A DNA stretch of 64,000 bases from Leishmania infantum JPCM5 (GCF_000002875.2 NC_009419.2:428433-492432), one strand, 5' to 3'. Counted from the first letter of the stretch, positions 55,401 through 64,000 are shown. Notes: generated by a model not told the origin, from the letters alone. A program made the numbers and translations.

Positions 55401-55682
55401 CAAATAAACGATGAGGAGGGCAAGGCGATTGCGGCGAACCTCTCTAAGCGCCTACGCGAGGAAGGCGAAGACCCCGATGCGCCGCTGGAGATGCCAAACT
55501 ACAAGCGAGGCCGAGGCCGCGGCAGACGTGGCGCACCGGTCAACTTGTCGCGTGGCGCGTCGTTCTCTCGAGGCAAGTGGCCACGCACGGAAGGTCGTGG
55601 CCGTGGCCGTGGCAGCGGTCGAGGGGGCTTTTTTCCGTCCGTTCGCGGCGGCAAAGGAGGGCGAGGCCGTGGTAGGCACTAA
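52485..55682 (+). CDS. KRI1: KRI1-like ribosome biogenesis protein (1065 aa)
   Basis: Orthologue of yeast Kri1, a nucleolar protein that works with Krr1 in 40S subunit assembly and pre-rRNA processing. Diagnostic segments in order: Ser/Asp/Glu-rich N-terminus; RFFPPAEEQIRVNTDVFERR (about 340-360); LLRKPDTTRKDARQRRRERA then ELKRLKHLKRKEIEDQ (about 615-665, the hallmark Kri1 basic region); FDPAEFDRKMAQLFDSDYYDE (about 707-728); FFHDDFG (about 800-806); and the Kri1 C-terminal domain FRYREVPAEDFTLSVEEIL.LDDRQLN (about 890-916). The protein ends in an Arg/Gly-rich tail (about 1003-1065) like those of other nucleolar RNA-binding proteins. It is longer than yeast Kri1 because of acidic low-complexity insertions. 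The start at 52485 is the first ATG after the probable acceptor at 52367; Met at 52527 is an alternative. The longer open frame begins with GTG. Confidence 0.93.
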   Translation: MRFSCRESKGVHKYMPPTTSSCSASAKVPHRIVFESEDSSSSDGERHKCGGDSLAREMKAAAERERRKNLHAESGRARPPRAHPLAPSGASTVKASSTAVPHTAEKTDMFGSDSSSSDAETEDEAKDAIKPATGESSRQTSTAASLTPAYARGKADGAASKTAHVQGLSFRRVQDGEANGKKHLLTGGTEGGDDEESSSSEDVGLHINKAYAARYEEQKRKQELHTLTEKYKGKLGKAAALGFDCDDDEKGEKDSSDDEEFEEDDDALLLTHENNLSFAKALLAVRKATVPLRVSSSAKKGKTAAVASAAHDEDSPSSPADSEPTAETLLPKEELLKQRFFPPAEEQIRVNTDVFERRMAQKRSKAAGKSKFTLADEYKRALEATAGSEDAVVDDSNEAGERDGLRKLRPQNAEEAKLRAAFLRNVEDSTNTFEVVRGATSAYASAPAASDNGEDSADEDEQQRRASEEEKRLLEEAFALSISAAAAKKSGKKQQGASGDGNETDSEAFLRDFFIQELWRPGATRKKSRAHKASTDSGEEAEGSDGDAEGDESAGSYYNRLAQLAREEEDEAFFNNAEVWEREYQEKKYRHQEAEEEAANGGASAAHVQTFPRPIGEAATGLLRKPDTTRKDARQRRRERAEAARAQQVEELKRLKHLKRKEIEDQRALIASVAGLKAATTARFGGDEKEEAQLAKLKAVWSDKDLDAPFDPAEFDRKMAQLFDSDYYDERNVDEDEIAYFDEELDKESGEDDDGTAEAIRSGEAPALFAANSLEEAQSMMPAVLAAKAKKKGKSTEVFFHDDFGPSSEAGATDALSLLYPSEALQQLEKEQQQLNDLIASTTGKSETDAELMERLQASLKQKEEEYYQLHRDVGATSSGGAGAGVSGGFRYREVPAEDFTLSVEEILALDDRQLNMIAPMNCYAAYLDKDSNERDRRRIERRRQKGFRQVDSDRTSRRYGNVKSTSLLSPEQINDEEGKAIAANLSKRLREEGEDPDAPLEMPNYKRGRGRGRRGAPVNLSRGASFSRGKWPRTEGRGRGRGSGRGGFFPSVRGGKGGRGRGRH

Positions 55683-57010
55683 TCGAGTGCGCTCTTCGGG
55701 CCCGGCATCCTTCGCTCTCCTCACTGCACGCTGCCTTTCATGCACACGCGCACGGTGAGAGAGACAACTTAACGGCCATGCCCCTCTGTGAGTGTTGGAA
55801 GGGTGATGCCTTTTGTGGAACGTTGGCGCTGAGCTTCTTTTTGTCGGTGCTTTCCTTCGTTTGCTTCGTCTTGGACCTAACGAGTAACGCCACGCAGCCC
55901 GTTGCTCGGGACTCTTTCGCCGTGGTGCACTGACACGCATGCACACACAGATGCGCAGTGGTAAACTAACTTGAAGAATGCAACCCACTGATCAACAACA
56001 AACCGGGTTACCCCGCGCCCGTTTCTCGACTGCTGCAGCGGTGTTGCAAGGACGTCCCTCTCCCCCCCCTTGTCGACAACGCGAATGTCGTGCGCGGCAA
56101 GCCGCACTGATGGGTGTCCAATGAAGCGGAAGAAAACACGGCGGTGCTGCTATGCGTGTGTACACACCTCGGTCGTCCCTGCTGCGTTGCTCCCCACCGC
56201 TGGCCAACCCTCGACAAGTGGAAGGCGGGTCTCATGGAGTTTCGCGCTGGCTCGCACTGCCAAAGCCGCTTGTGCCTGGTGTTTCTTTTTTGCTTATCAG
56301 CGTGGAATGTCGTCTTCTACCATATTCTTTGTAATTCCTTCTGCTTTCGCACCCGCTGCGCATGCCCGCTCAAACACCCTCTCACACACGCACACGGGGG
56401 GGAGGGGGGCGCGTCTGTGTCCTTTACACGCCGCACTCAGTAGTCTCTTGCCTTTGCATAGATTGGTGTAGCCGGCACACGCACACATACACACGCCTCA
56501 GCTCTTCTTTTGTTTGCATTGCTGCGCGTCTGGGCTTCCGTTGGGAAGAGAGGAAGGAGAGTGGTCCGCGTGTGCGTCTGCATCCCTCCGGCGACTCCTG
56601 TAAGCGCTTTCTATCGCCTTTCACTCTGATACCCAGCCGTACAACGGATTGCCTGTGTCCACGTTTACGCGTTTGTTCTTTTTTTTACCCTATCTTAGAA
56701 GCACACCTGCACACATACACCTACATCTTTCGCATAGACATTCTCATACATACCAGCCGCGGAACGCAGTGCCTCCTCATCCACCGCTGCACGTGGGTCC
56801 GAATCATTCTTTTTTCTGTTAGACGTCCCTCCTCCACACACACGCATACACCTTTTCTTCTCTGTCGTTTGGCAAAGTGCGCCTTGTTTACCGCTTCTCG
56901 CGCACGGTGCCTGCATACCGGCCTCGCGAGTCGTCTAGAGGACGCGCAGTAGATTGCTCACCCTATCTCTTCTGTGGCGCTGTCCGTTTCCTGGAGCCGA
57001 CTATAGCACC
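55683..57010 (+). other. 1.3-kb intergenic region downstream of KRI1
   Basis: UTR-like sequence without a supportable gene. Pyrimidine runs at about 56800-56820 and 56845-56868, followed by nearby AG dinucleotides, are candidate trans-splice signals for the gene at 57011. Several open frames on both strands are short and unlike proteins. Confidence 0.5.
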
Positions 57011-59089
57011 ATGCCTCCTCCGCCATCGGTCAACACGAAGCGGGGAGCGGTGGACGCTAAGGCCCACCATGAAAACGTCGTCGCCGTCTCCCCGTGTGAG
57101 ACGGAGTCGATGGCGCTGACCAACGCCACCACAACTACTGCCACGACCGGACGCCGCAGCGCCAGCACCGGTAGCGGCAAGGGTCGAGGCAGCGCTAACA
57201 CACTGCGTGAAGCCTCGACGATCAATTCTTCCATTGGGCCCCTTTCCCCAACACCCGTGATGACGGCCACGTCACCGTCGCTCGCCTCTGCAACCACCTC
57301 TGTCACTGGTGCGCGCAAACGAGCACGCGAATCGGCGGAGCGCGGCAGCACCATTCGTCATTCGCAAGGTGGTCGCAGCCCCAGTGCCCCGGCAACAACT
57401 GGGGGGCTGGCGCGGCACCTCCTGAAGCGTCCGCGCCGCTCGGGATCATTTGGCAGTGACGGCCGCCGTATAAGTGGTACTCCTCAGCTGGTGCGCGACC
57501 CGAATATGTGTGCTGAGCTGGACGAGGAGGGTGTCTTCTTTGAGACCACGACGACAAGAGCCTCCCCTGCGCACCTGCAACGCACACCCACCTCGCAGCT
57601 TTTGAGCCAGCAGCAGGCGCCCCCCTACTCGGCACTTTCTGAGAGCCGGGACGCGGCACCGCAGGAGCCTGCTGTCGAGCAGGCACTCTTCACGCCTGCC
57701 ACAGTCGCTCGACGCCCGCAACCTCAGCCCGTCTTTGGAGAGGCACTCCGGTCCTCGCCGTCGTCGACAGCGCCTGCGCCGAGCGCCGTCTCTCCCGCTG
57801 CTTCTTCCGCGTCCCGCCCGTCCTCCCACGACGAAGCGGTGCAGGCTATTTTGCGTGCGAACCCGCCCACGATGACGCGCCCTGTGCAACTAAAACCGGG
57901 GTATACCGTTCCAAGCCCGCAAACGCCTTTGTGGGCGGCCCTCGATGCGGATGAAGACGAGGACCACCAAACGGCACGCGGCAGCGGGCAGGGGTTGGAG
58001 GAGCCGCTTCTCAGCAATACGCAGGCCAGCCTCTTCCAGTTTGGGGACGAGGAGGAAGCAAAGACGAGCGGTGCAGTGAGGACGACCACGCTGGTTGGCG
58101 CGCTGCCACACTCTGGGCACGCCTCTAACACCACAATTGCGACGGTATCAGCATTGGGTGTACACGTGCCGACGACGACGCACGAGTGCAGACGCCTTGG
58201 CACGCGTGCGGCTGCAAATGGGAGCATCAGTCTTCCAGCACCCGGGCGGTCACTGAACTTGCTTGACGAAGATGGTCTCCATGATGACGAGCGTCTTCCC
58301 GTGTTCGTTGGGATGGACGGCGACAGCCAAGGCGGTGATACCGACGGCATGGCCTTCTCGCTGACGCAGGAGGCGAATCGGCAGGAACGAGCTCAAGATA
58401 TGCAGGCTGTCCTGCCCCGATCGCGCGCTTACCGTGGTGCTGCAGCTGCTCAGGCATCCGCCACCACGATGTTGCACGCTGGCAAGCTCGGTAGTGCGAA
58501 CATGTCCACACCAAGTCCGGCCCGTCAGCGCGCGGCGCGCACCTCTCTCAGCATAGCTCAGCAGCGGGCAAGTCCATACAGCCAACTACAGCGGGACGTG
58601 GAGAGTAATATGGCAGCGGCGGCAGCAGGAGCAGCGAGTGAGAGGCACACCACGGCCCCTGCCGCAGATGTGAAGCCTGCCGGGGTGCTCTCGCAGGAGC
58701 TGCGGCGGAGGGCCGACATGCTGAAGTGGGCGGAGCGCACACGCGCCTTTTTTCACTTCATCGATGCGCGTCCGCTGCACGTCACCGCATCTCCGCTGAA
58801 GCCTCCACCACCAACTTCCTCACAACCGCGCCGAGGCTACCACAGCCAGAGCGGCGTAACCGATTATCATCGCGGAAGCATCGGGACAGTGCAGCCACGC
58901 AAGAGCCGCACGGCCGCAGCCTCGATGAGCCTCGTTCGTCGCAGCCACAGTGCAAGTGCTGCCCCAGCCGTGCTGTCGCCGTCTGTCGCTGCGCGCCGCA
59001 GCAGCAGCGCCTTCGAGGCTGTCATTTCGCGAGTGAAGCGAGCGGCAGCAGCAGCGGCGAAAACGACTCGCTCCACTTCTGCCAAGTAG
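57011..59089 (+). CDS. Hypothetical Ser/Thr/Ala/Pro-rich, largely disordered protein (692 aa)
   Basis: No domain is recognised. The product is dominated by Ser, Thr, Ala, Pro and Arg. It has a basic nuclear-localisation-like cluster HLLKRPRRSGSFG (around 138-150) and Thr-Pro/Ser-Pro dipeptides through the first 400 residues that could be kinase target sites. A short ordered-looking helix EELRRRADMLKWAERTRAFF-type segment lies near 560-585, and the C-terminus is basic and Ala/Ser/Lys-rich (about 610-692). The consistent open frame of 2.1 kb, GC-rich third positions and plus-strand orientation in line with its neighbours support it as real. The frame is open upstream to a TTG at 56954, but 57011 is the first ATG. 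A nuclear location is an inference from the basic clusters. Function unknown. Confidence 0.75.
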   Translation: MPPPPSVNTKRGAVDAKAHHENVVAVSPCETESMALTNATTTTATTGRRSASTGSGKGRGSANTLREASTINSSIGPLSPTPVMTATSPSLASATTSVTGARKRARESAERGSTIRHSQGGRSPSAPATTGGLARHLLKRPRRSGSFGSDGRRISGTPQLVRDPNMCAELDEEGVFFETTTTRASPAHLQRTPTSQLLSQQQAPPYSALSESRDAAPQEPAVEQALFTPATVARRPQPQPVFGEALRSSPSSTAPAPSAVSPAASSASRPSSHDEAVQAILRANPPTMTRPVQLKPGYTVPSPQTPLWAALDADEDEDHQTARGSGQGLEEPLLSNTQASLFQFGDEEEAKTSGAVRTTTLVGALPHSGHASNTTIATVSALGVHVPTTTHECRRLGTRAAANGSISLPAPGRSLNLLDEDGLHDDERLPVFVGMDGDSQGGDTDGMAFSLTQEANRQERAQDMQAVLPRSRAYRGAAAAQASATTMLHAGKLGSANMSTPSPARQRAARTSLSIAQQRASPYSQLQRDVESNMAAAAAGAASERHTTAPAADVKPAGVLSQELRRRADMLKWAERTRAFFHFIDARPLHVTASPLKPPPPTSSQPRRGYHSQSGVTDYHRGSIGTVQPRKSRTAAASMSLVRRSHSASAAPAVLSPSVAARRSSSAFEAVISRVKRAAAAAAKTTRSTSAK

Positions 59090-60562
59090 CGCAGCGGCAG
59101 CGCGACACGCAGTGTCGGCGACGGAGTCTTAAACGGGCGTGTATACGCAGGCATGTGTCCACGCGCACGCTGGGCTCGCTTTATTCTGTGCTTTGCTCTT
59201 GGAGTTCTTTGTGGCGATGTTGCACCCTTCCACGCCTCCTCTGCTCCTTGCCTCTTGTGGTTCCCTCGAACGCCTCTCCGCCATTCCTCCCTCGTGCGTG
59301 GGGTGCACAACCACCTCCTCGAATGCGCGAAGCGTAGACACTGAAACGCGTGGAATGAGCGAAATGCATGAAGATCCGCCCGGCGCGTGTGTGCCCTGTA
59401 TCTTTCGTTCCGTTTGTGTGCGTGTGTGTGTGCGTGTGTGTTTTGTCTTTCGACAGAGTGTCTTGTGACAGGCCAAGGAGGGCCCGCAAGATGCAAGAGA
59501 GAGCGGACAGGAGATGAGACGTAGTTGTGGCATGCCTTCATCTGGTAGGTTTCCCGGGTGTTCCTGATGCTGCTCCTCTGGCGTCAGTGGCGCATGCGTA
59601 GGAACGCACGTGTGATTCGATGTTGCCCTCCTTTATTTTGTTCGTGTGCTGTTTCCCCGCCACCCTCCGTTGATCCTCCTGGTGCGTCATGTCAAGAGGA
59701 TCAAGTTGAAGTGCGCTTTGTCTGGTCTGTACTCGTAAACCAAAGCCGCGTCCCTCGAAGCAAAACGAAAAAAAATGACCCGTAGCGATGTTGGCGTCGT
59801 TGGGCGCTCCCTGCTTGAAAACCGTAGTCAGCACTTTCACATTGGCGCAAACCTCAGCCCAGCACCCCCCCCCTTCCTTGCACGCTGATGGGATCCCTGC
59901 TGTTATTGCTGATCCCACACGAGCAAAGCAAAACTGCATTACTCCTTCTTTGCCTTGTGTTTCATTAGCCCTCGCAGGGGCCGTGACTTGTCCATGTGCG
60001 GCACCGCTGACGCCATCCACTTCTTTTGTCGGCTCCCCACTCGCTCCCGTACTCACTTTGCCTGTATTCAGGATTCTCCTCGTCCGTGTAGAAGTGTGCC
60101 CTCCGCAGCATCGACCACTACGCAGTAGCGTACTCTCCCCACGTTTTGCACAACAGCAGAACGCTCACCGCAGTCCGAACTCCACCCCCCCCCTGCCGCC
60201 GCCGCTCCGTTGATAAGTCAGCAGCGCTCTTTTCTTTTCTCTCACTACCCCCTTTCTGTGCCTTCTTCGTCTCGCAGCCTATTTGCGCTTTCTTTTCTCA
60301 CACCCGTCTCTGTTAATATCGCACACATCGCACCTGCCTCCACTCCGTTGTTTGGTGGTGGTGGTGGTGGTGGTCTTCGTCACCTGCCTGTTATTCCCTC
60401 CAGTGTGCACAACGTGCTTTGTCACGAGAGACTTCGCCATCTTTCTTGCAGGTGCCTCTCTCTCCTTCGCGCACCCACGCCCTGGCCGCTTCGCTTCCAT
60501 GAAGGCGAGCCGAGTATTGAAATTCGCAATACCAAAATAACGTAAAAAGGATATCGAGGCAA
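59090..60562 (+). other. 1.5-kb intergenic region upstream of the first SelT-family gene
   Basis: No supportable gene. It contains a short GGT trinucleotide run (about 60352-60372). The pyrimidine-rich stretch around 60225-60300 and the run ending in GCAG at 60448-60451 are candidate trans-splice signals. A short upstream reading frame (60499-60540) lies between the latter and the start codon. Confidence 0.5.
60499..60540 (+). promoter_or_regulatory. Possible upstream ORF (13 codons) in the 5' leader of the SelT-like gene
   Basis: ATG at 60499 opens a 13-codon frame ending in TAA at 60538-60540, 22 bases before the main start at 60563. It would be present in the mRNA only if the spliced leader joins at 60451 or further upstream. 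Short uORFs can lower translation of the main ORF. Confidence 0.35.
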
Positions 60563-61750
60563 ATGGCACTCATCCTCTCTCCCGCCCCATCGTCACAGCG
60601 CAGTGGCACCAACTACGCGCGCACTGTGCTGCTGGTTCTGGCGAGCCTTGCTCTTGTCGCCCTCCTGTTTGGCGGTGGAAGCGAAGGCAGCAACTACGGC
60701 AACTTCATCAGCATGGTTGGTCACCCGCGGCGGAGTGGTATGGTGCTCCCTGCCATGGCAACTGCGGTGCCAAGCGAGGCACCAAGTGCTGATGGACAGC
60801 ACGCTGGCGACGTTGTCGACGCTGCTGAGCCCGCCGAGTGTGCTATGCCCGAAGCTGGTGAGGCGCACCCGATGAATGAGCAGTACGACTATAAGGACGA
60901 GGAGGAAGCAGATGCGGTGGTGGCGGCGACGGCAACCGGTGCAGACGCCTCAGCCAAGTCGCCGACCGCTCACCTTGACGGGCTGAGCGTCGAGGAACTG
61001 ACGGCGTTGTTGGTAGAGAAGAAAAAGGGATGGGTGAACCTGAATCGCTTTAAGGACCGCGAGGCGCTCGTCCAAGCCATCTTTGGTATGGAGCAGAAGG
61101 AGGCGGCGCAGATCGCGTTCCGCGCAGAGGTCGCCGCTGCCGCACGCTGGTATGCGGAGCACCAATCGCAGTTCAAAGCAGCTCATCACCGGCCCAAGGG
61201 TAGCCGCACTCGCGGCGACAGCGCCGAACCGGCAGCCGCTGGCGGCTCCGACGTCGACGAGGCACAGCACGAGGTGCTCGTCCTCTACAACCAAGCCAAC
61301 GGTTACGATTCGAAGTTTGAGGTGCTTCGCAAGGAGCTGCAAGAATCGGAAGCAGTGAGTCTGCCGAACCTGGCTGACTTTAAAATCATTGGGCAGGCGT
61401 ACCCGATGAGTCCCAGGCGAGTCCTGATCAGCAAGGCGTTACAGGGGGCTTTCTTCGGCACGCTAGGGCTTGCCCTTATGGGGGATCAGCTGAAGTTCAT
61501 CCCGGAGTCGGTGCTCGCTGTTCTGCGCGCACGTCGTGGCCTCATCACCAGCACCGGCTTCATGCTCAACGTGCTGAGTCGAGCGGCGCTGCAGAACAAT
61601 GCCTTCGAGGTGTTTTTGGACGGCGAACTCATCTACTCCGCCCTGAACGCGAGTGGGCGAGTGCCGACAGCAGAGCTGTTGAGCAACCTCCTCCTCGAGC
61701 GAACGCTCTTGAAGGACTACTACGCAGCTAAGAAGACAGCGAGGGCGTAG
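60563..61750 (+). CDS. Selenoprotein T-family protein lacking the CxxU redox motif (395 aa)
   Basis: Tandem paralogue of the selenoprotein T gene that follows. An N-terminal hydrophobic helix (TVLLVLASLALVALLF, 21-36) is a signal anchor or signal peptide, suggesting the ER. A low-complexity stretch and a small helical motif follow (LDGLSVEELTALLVEKK...FKDREALVQAIFG, 138-175). The SelT/Rdx domain (about 236-385) contains VLVLYNQANGY at the active site, then helices AFFGTLGLALMGDQL and GLITSTGFMLNVLS, and the conserved C-terminal NNAFEVFLDGELIYSAL. The site matching Cys-Thr-Gly-Sec of the neighbour reads Asn243-Gln-Ala-Asn246, so both redox residues are lost. SelT proteins are ER thioredoxin-like oxidoreductases; this one should be catalytically inactive in that sense. 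The intact frame and conserved surrounding residues argue against a pseudogene. The start is the only plausible ATG before the signal segment. Confidence 0.88.
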   Translation: MALILSPAPSSQRSGTNYARTVLLVLASLALVALLFGGGSEGSNYGNFISMVGHPRRSGMVLPAMATAVPSEAPSADGQHAGDVVDAAEPAECAMPEAGEAHPMNEQYDYKDEEEADAVVAATATGADASAKSPTAHLDGLSVEELTALLVEKKKGWVNLNRFKDREALVQAIFGMEQKEAAQIAFRAEVAAAARWYAEHQSQFKAAHHRPKGSRTRGDSAEPAAAGGSDVDEAQHEVLVLYNQANGYDSKFEVLRKELQESEAVSLPNLADFKIIGQAYPMSPRRVLISKALQGAFFGTLGLALMGDQLKFIPESVLAVLRARRGLITSTGFMLNVLSRAALQNNAFEVFLDGELIYSALNASGRVPTAELLSNLLLERTLLKDYYAAKKTARA

Positions 61751-62969
61751 GTGCTCGTCGACGCGGAGCCAGAGGAAACGGCGGCGGGGACGAACTCGCC
61801 CACCCCACAGGCACAAAAAGAAGTCAAGAGCGTTGAAAGCGCTCGAGCGAAGCGAGAAAGTACAGAATGGCGAAGGCGTCAGAGCAGCAATGAAAAGGTG
61901 TTGGACGAGAAAAGAGATGCGGGGGTATCGGACAAGGCATTGCGGGCTCTCCACTCGGTCGCATTCCTTATGCCTCTGCGGCCCCTCTGCCTGAGCATCG
62001 GGGCGCACGCCTCTCCACGCTCGCGCACATTGCTCTCACGGCTCCAGCGACACTTGTCGCTTGCTCTCTTCTCACCTTCCCTCCTTCCCACACCATGCCC
62101 GCTCCCACTCATTTAACCATCTGCATCGCCTCGTTGCTTGACCTCTTATCTACGACACTCCTGTGCACAAACGCTGCTGAATGCCACGTCTGGTGCAAAC
62201 ACGACCACCTACGCACACGTGCCCCTACACTCACGGTTCCTGCGCGTGCGTGCGCCACCATCCCCTGCCGCCTCTCCTCCCATCTATCCTCTCCCCGCCC
62301 GCCCACACAGCGGTGCAGCAAGGAGACGCTCACAGCGGTGAAGGTGACGGTGGCAGTGAACAGATACTGAAGGGACGGAGGGAAGCAAGAGAAAGCAGAG
62401 CAGAGGAGGAGAGGGCAGCATCAGCAGTGCGCAAGCTCTCTTCGTCTGACACACGCCCCCCACCACCACCACCCTCCCTCCCCGCACACCAGTGTCGACG
62501 TGTGCCTGAGCCTGCGTGTGCCACAGCACCGCCTCTGAAATCAGCCGCGTCTCCCTCTCTCTCTCTCCGCCTCGACGTTCACCACCCCATCACCATAACC
62601 ACAATCTTTGCCTTGACCCACGTTTACCGTGCATCACTCTTTTTAGCCTATTTACACCATCATTCTTTTTGGCTTGTTCCTTATCTGCCTGCGCTCGCGG
62701 AGGAGAGGAGGCCTTGGTTGTTGCGCACGTGTTGCGAAACCAAAAGACGCGCCCTCGCCCCCTCTCCCATCGCCACAAACCACTACCACACACATCAGCA
62801 GCGACCACTGCGGTCCCGTGCATCGACGATAATTAGAAATCTAATCAGTGCGCCGTGTGCACCCGTAGGTAGCCGCCACAGCTGCAGCACCTGTTTTCTT
62901 TCGCCCCTCTCACTTTTGAAGGGCAGAACAGAGATACAAACAAAGCAAACAAAAGGGTGGCTCCCACGC
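61751..62969 (+). other. 1.2-kb spacer between the two SelT-family genes
   Basis: UTR-like sequence. The best trans-splice acceptor for the downstream gene is the pyrimidine run at about 62891-62917 with AG at 62920-62921. From there the first ATG is 62970. An in-frame ATG at 62181 would add 263 residues of Pro/His/Ser/Arg-rich low complexity and is not credible. No SECIS element was recognised here by eye; one is not required for the upstream, Sec-less gene. Confidence 0.55.
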
Positions 62970-64000
62970 ATGTCCGCCTCTCTGTTCGCGAAGCGCCGTC
63001 CGCGCCGGGCCACAGTGCTGCTCGTGGTTGCGTCACTGGCGCTTCTCTTCGTTTCCGCTGCGTGTTGTGCGAATTCGGCGCGTGAAGTGCAGCCTACTGT
63101 TGAGCAGAACAAGGACCCGTACGCCTACCTCGACATGCTGGATGAGGTGGACCTACAGCAAATGCTATATGAAAAGACGCATGGGCAGGTGCCGGTCAGC
63201 GCTTTCCGCGACAAGAAGGAGCTGGTTGCCGCAGTGCGCAAGCTCGAGGAGCGCGAGGACGAGGAGGCCAGCTTCAACGCGCGTGTGATGGCGGCGATGC
63301 AGCGCAAGGCCGCCCTGATGCAGCAGAACAACGGTGCAGATGCCCCATCGGCGAAAGCGGGCAGCCGGGTGTCGTCGCCGTCCCCGCGGCATCACCGAAG
63401 CGCGGCTGAGGAAAACAATAACATTAAGGATAGTAAGGAGAAAAAAACGAGAAAGGTAGTGCAACTAATGGATGAAGACGAGATGAAGACGCAAGATGGG
63501 CCAAGTCACAGTCAAGAGAAGGCTCGCGCAACTGATGTGTCCGCAGCTGGTGGTGGTGCTGGATACGCAGGCGCGAAGAAAGCGTCGCCCACTCGGCAAC
63601 TCTCTGCAATGCATGAGTTGGAAGTGCTGTACTGTACCGGATGAGGATACGCGAAGTATTTTGAAGATATGAAGCAGCAGCTGCAACGTACGCTGCCCAA
63701 CGCACAAGAGGTACGCATTGTGGGCGGTACCTACCCCACCCCACCTGCCCGCGCCCTCGCCGCGAAGGCGTGCTCGACCGCCTTTCTGGCCTCCCTCGGT
63801 GTCGCCCTTGCAGGACAGCAACTCGTGTTTCTGCCCCCCACCGTTCTGAACTTCATCGCTCAGCAGCGCGGCATGTTGATCGGCGCTGGTTTCTTGCTCA
63901 ATATGGTCGGCGGCGCCCTCGGGCAGACCGGTGCCTTCGAGGTGAGCTTGGACGGCGAACTTATCTTCTCAAAACTGCAGGCTGGGGCTGTACCGACCGT
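62970..64000 (+). CDS. SELENOT: Selenoprotein T with in-frame TGA (Sec) codon; 3' end beyond the window
   Basis: ER thioredoxin-like selenoprotein of the SelT/Rdx family. Residues 15-31 form a hydrophobic signal segment. A helical motif (52-95) like that of the upstream paralogue follows, then a charged linker (110-210) and the SelT domain. The active site reads LEVLYCTG, then TGA at 63642-63644, then GYAKYFEDMKQQL, giving Cys222-Thr-Gly-Sec225. After the TGA the frame stays open to the window end (119 codons counting the Sec codon) and encodes the conserved SelT core: AFLASLGVALAGQQLVFLP, GMLIGAGFLLNMVGG and GAFEVSLDGELIFSKLQAG. SelT is one of the few selenoprotein families described in kinetoplastids. 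A SECIS element is expected in the 3' UTR, outside this window. The start at 62970 is the first ATG after the likely acceptor. The stop codon is not in the window. Confidence 0.92.

Noticed and set aside
62181..62969. In-frame upstream ATG extending the selenoprotein T gene by 263 residues
   Set aside because: The extension is Pro/His/Arg/Ser low complexity, would bury the signal segment, and lies upstream of the probable splice acceptor at 62921.
63642..63644. TGA as a genuine stop codon of a short protein
   Set aside because: Conserved SelT sequence continues in the same frame to the window end, and the codon sits exactly at the Sec position of the CxxU motif.
1..64000. tRNA genes, rRNA, CRISPR arrays or bacterial operon signals
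   Set aside because: No tRNA A/B-box pair or cloverleaf was noticed by eye, no regular repeat-spacer array exists, and the organism is eukaryotic. A tRNAscan and snoRNA search was not possible, so small RNA genes cannot be excluded.

Overview
This window looks like trypanosomatid nuclear DNA, most likely from Leishmania or a close Leishmaniinae relative. Every supportable gene lies on the plus strand and is intronless and GC-rich. The genes are separated by long T/C- and GT-rich stretches full of (GT)n, (CA)n and (TA)n tracts, as expected for a polycistronic unit processed by trans-splicing and polyadenylation. Polypyrimidine tracts followed by AG precede the genes. Short retroposon copies resembling Leishmania SIDER elements are scattered between them. 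The order casein kinase 1 then a CCCH protein of ZC3H11 type recalls the CK1.2/ZC3H11 linkage on Trypanosoma brucei chromosome 5, which would fit the Leishmania chromosome 35 region. The synteny statement comes from memory and was not computed.

Left part (1-27.9 kb): a CK1.2-type casein kinase (401-1462), a CCCH zinc-finger protein (9575-10882), a DUF985/Cupin_5 protein (25477-26130) and a ZC3H11-like CCCH protein with an HNPY MKT1-binding motif (26930-27871). These genes sit in a very gene-poor landscape, with gaps of 8.1 kb and 14.6 kb, then 13.7 kb before the next gene. I find no believable coding sequence in the gaps. They hold pyrimidine-rich UTR-like sequence, microsatellites, a 31-bp near-perfect palindrome (22681-22711), a SIDER2-like element (24154-24694), a probable degenerate SIDER (about 11870-12155), and a decayed DIRS-type retroelement with reverse transcriptase and RNase H remnants (about 39205-41010).

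Right part (41.6-64 kb): normal gene density. In order come a CAMK-like protein kinase with an unusual insert before the DFG motif (41597-43066), an arginine-rich protein with a split RRM-like fold (45551-47293), a predicted membrane protein with carrier-like motifs (48739-51273), the ribosome-biogenesis factor KRI1 (52485-55682), a disordered hypothetical protein (57011-59089), and a tandem pair of selenoprotein T-family genes (60563-61750 and 62970 to beyond the window end).

The most striking find is the selenoprotein T pair. The downstream gene reads through an in-frame TGA at 63642-63644 in a Cys-Thr-Gly-Sec motif and continues open for 119 more codons to the window edge. Its upstream neighbour has the same architecture (N-terminal membrane anchor, small helical domain, SelT domain), but both redox positions are Asn, so it looks like a redox-dead partner. 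Most annotation pipelines would call the downstream gene as ending at the TGA and would miss its conserved C-terminal half.
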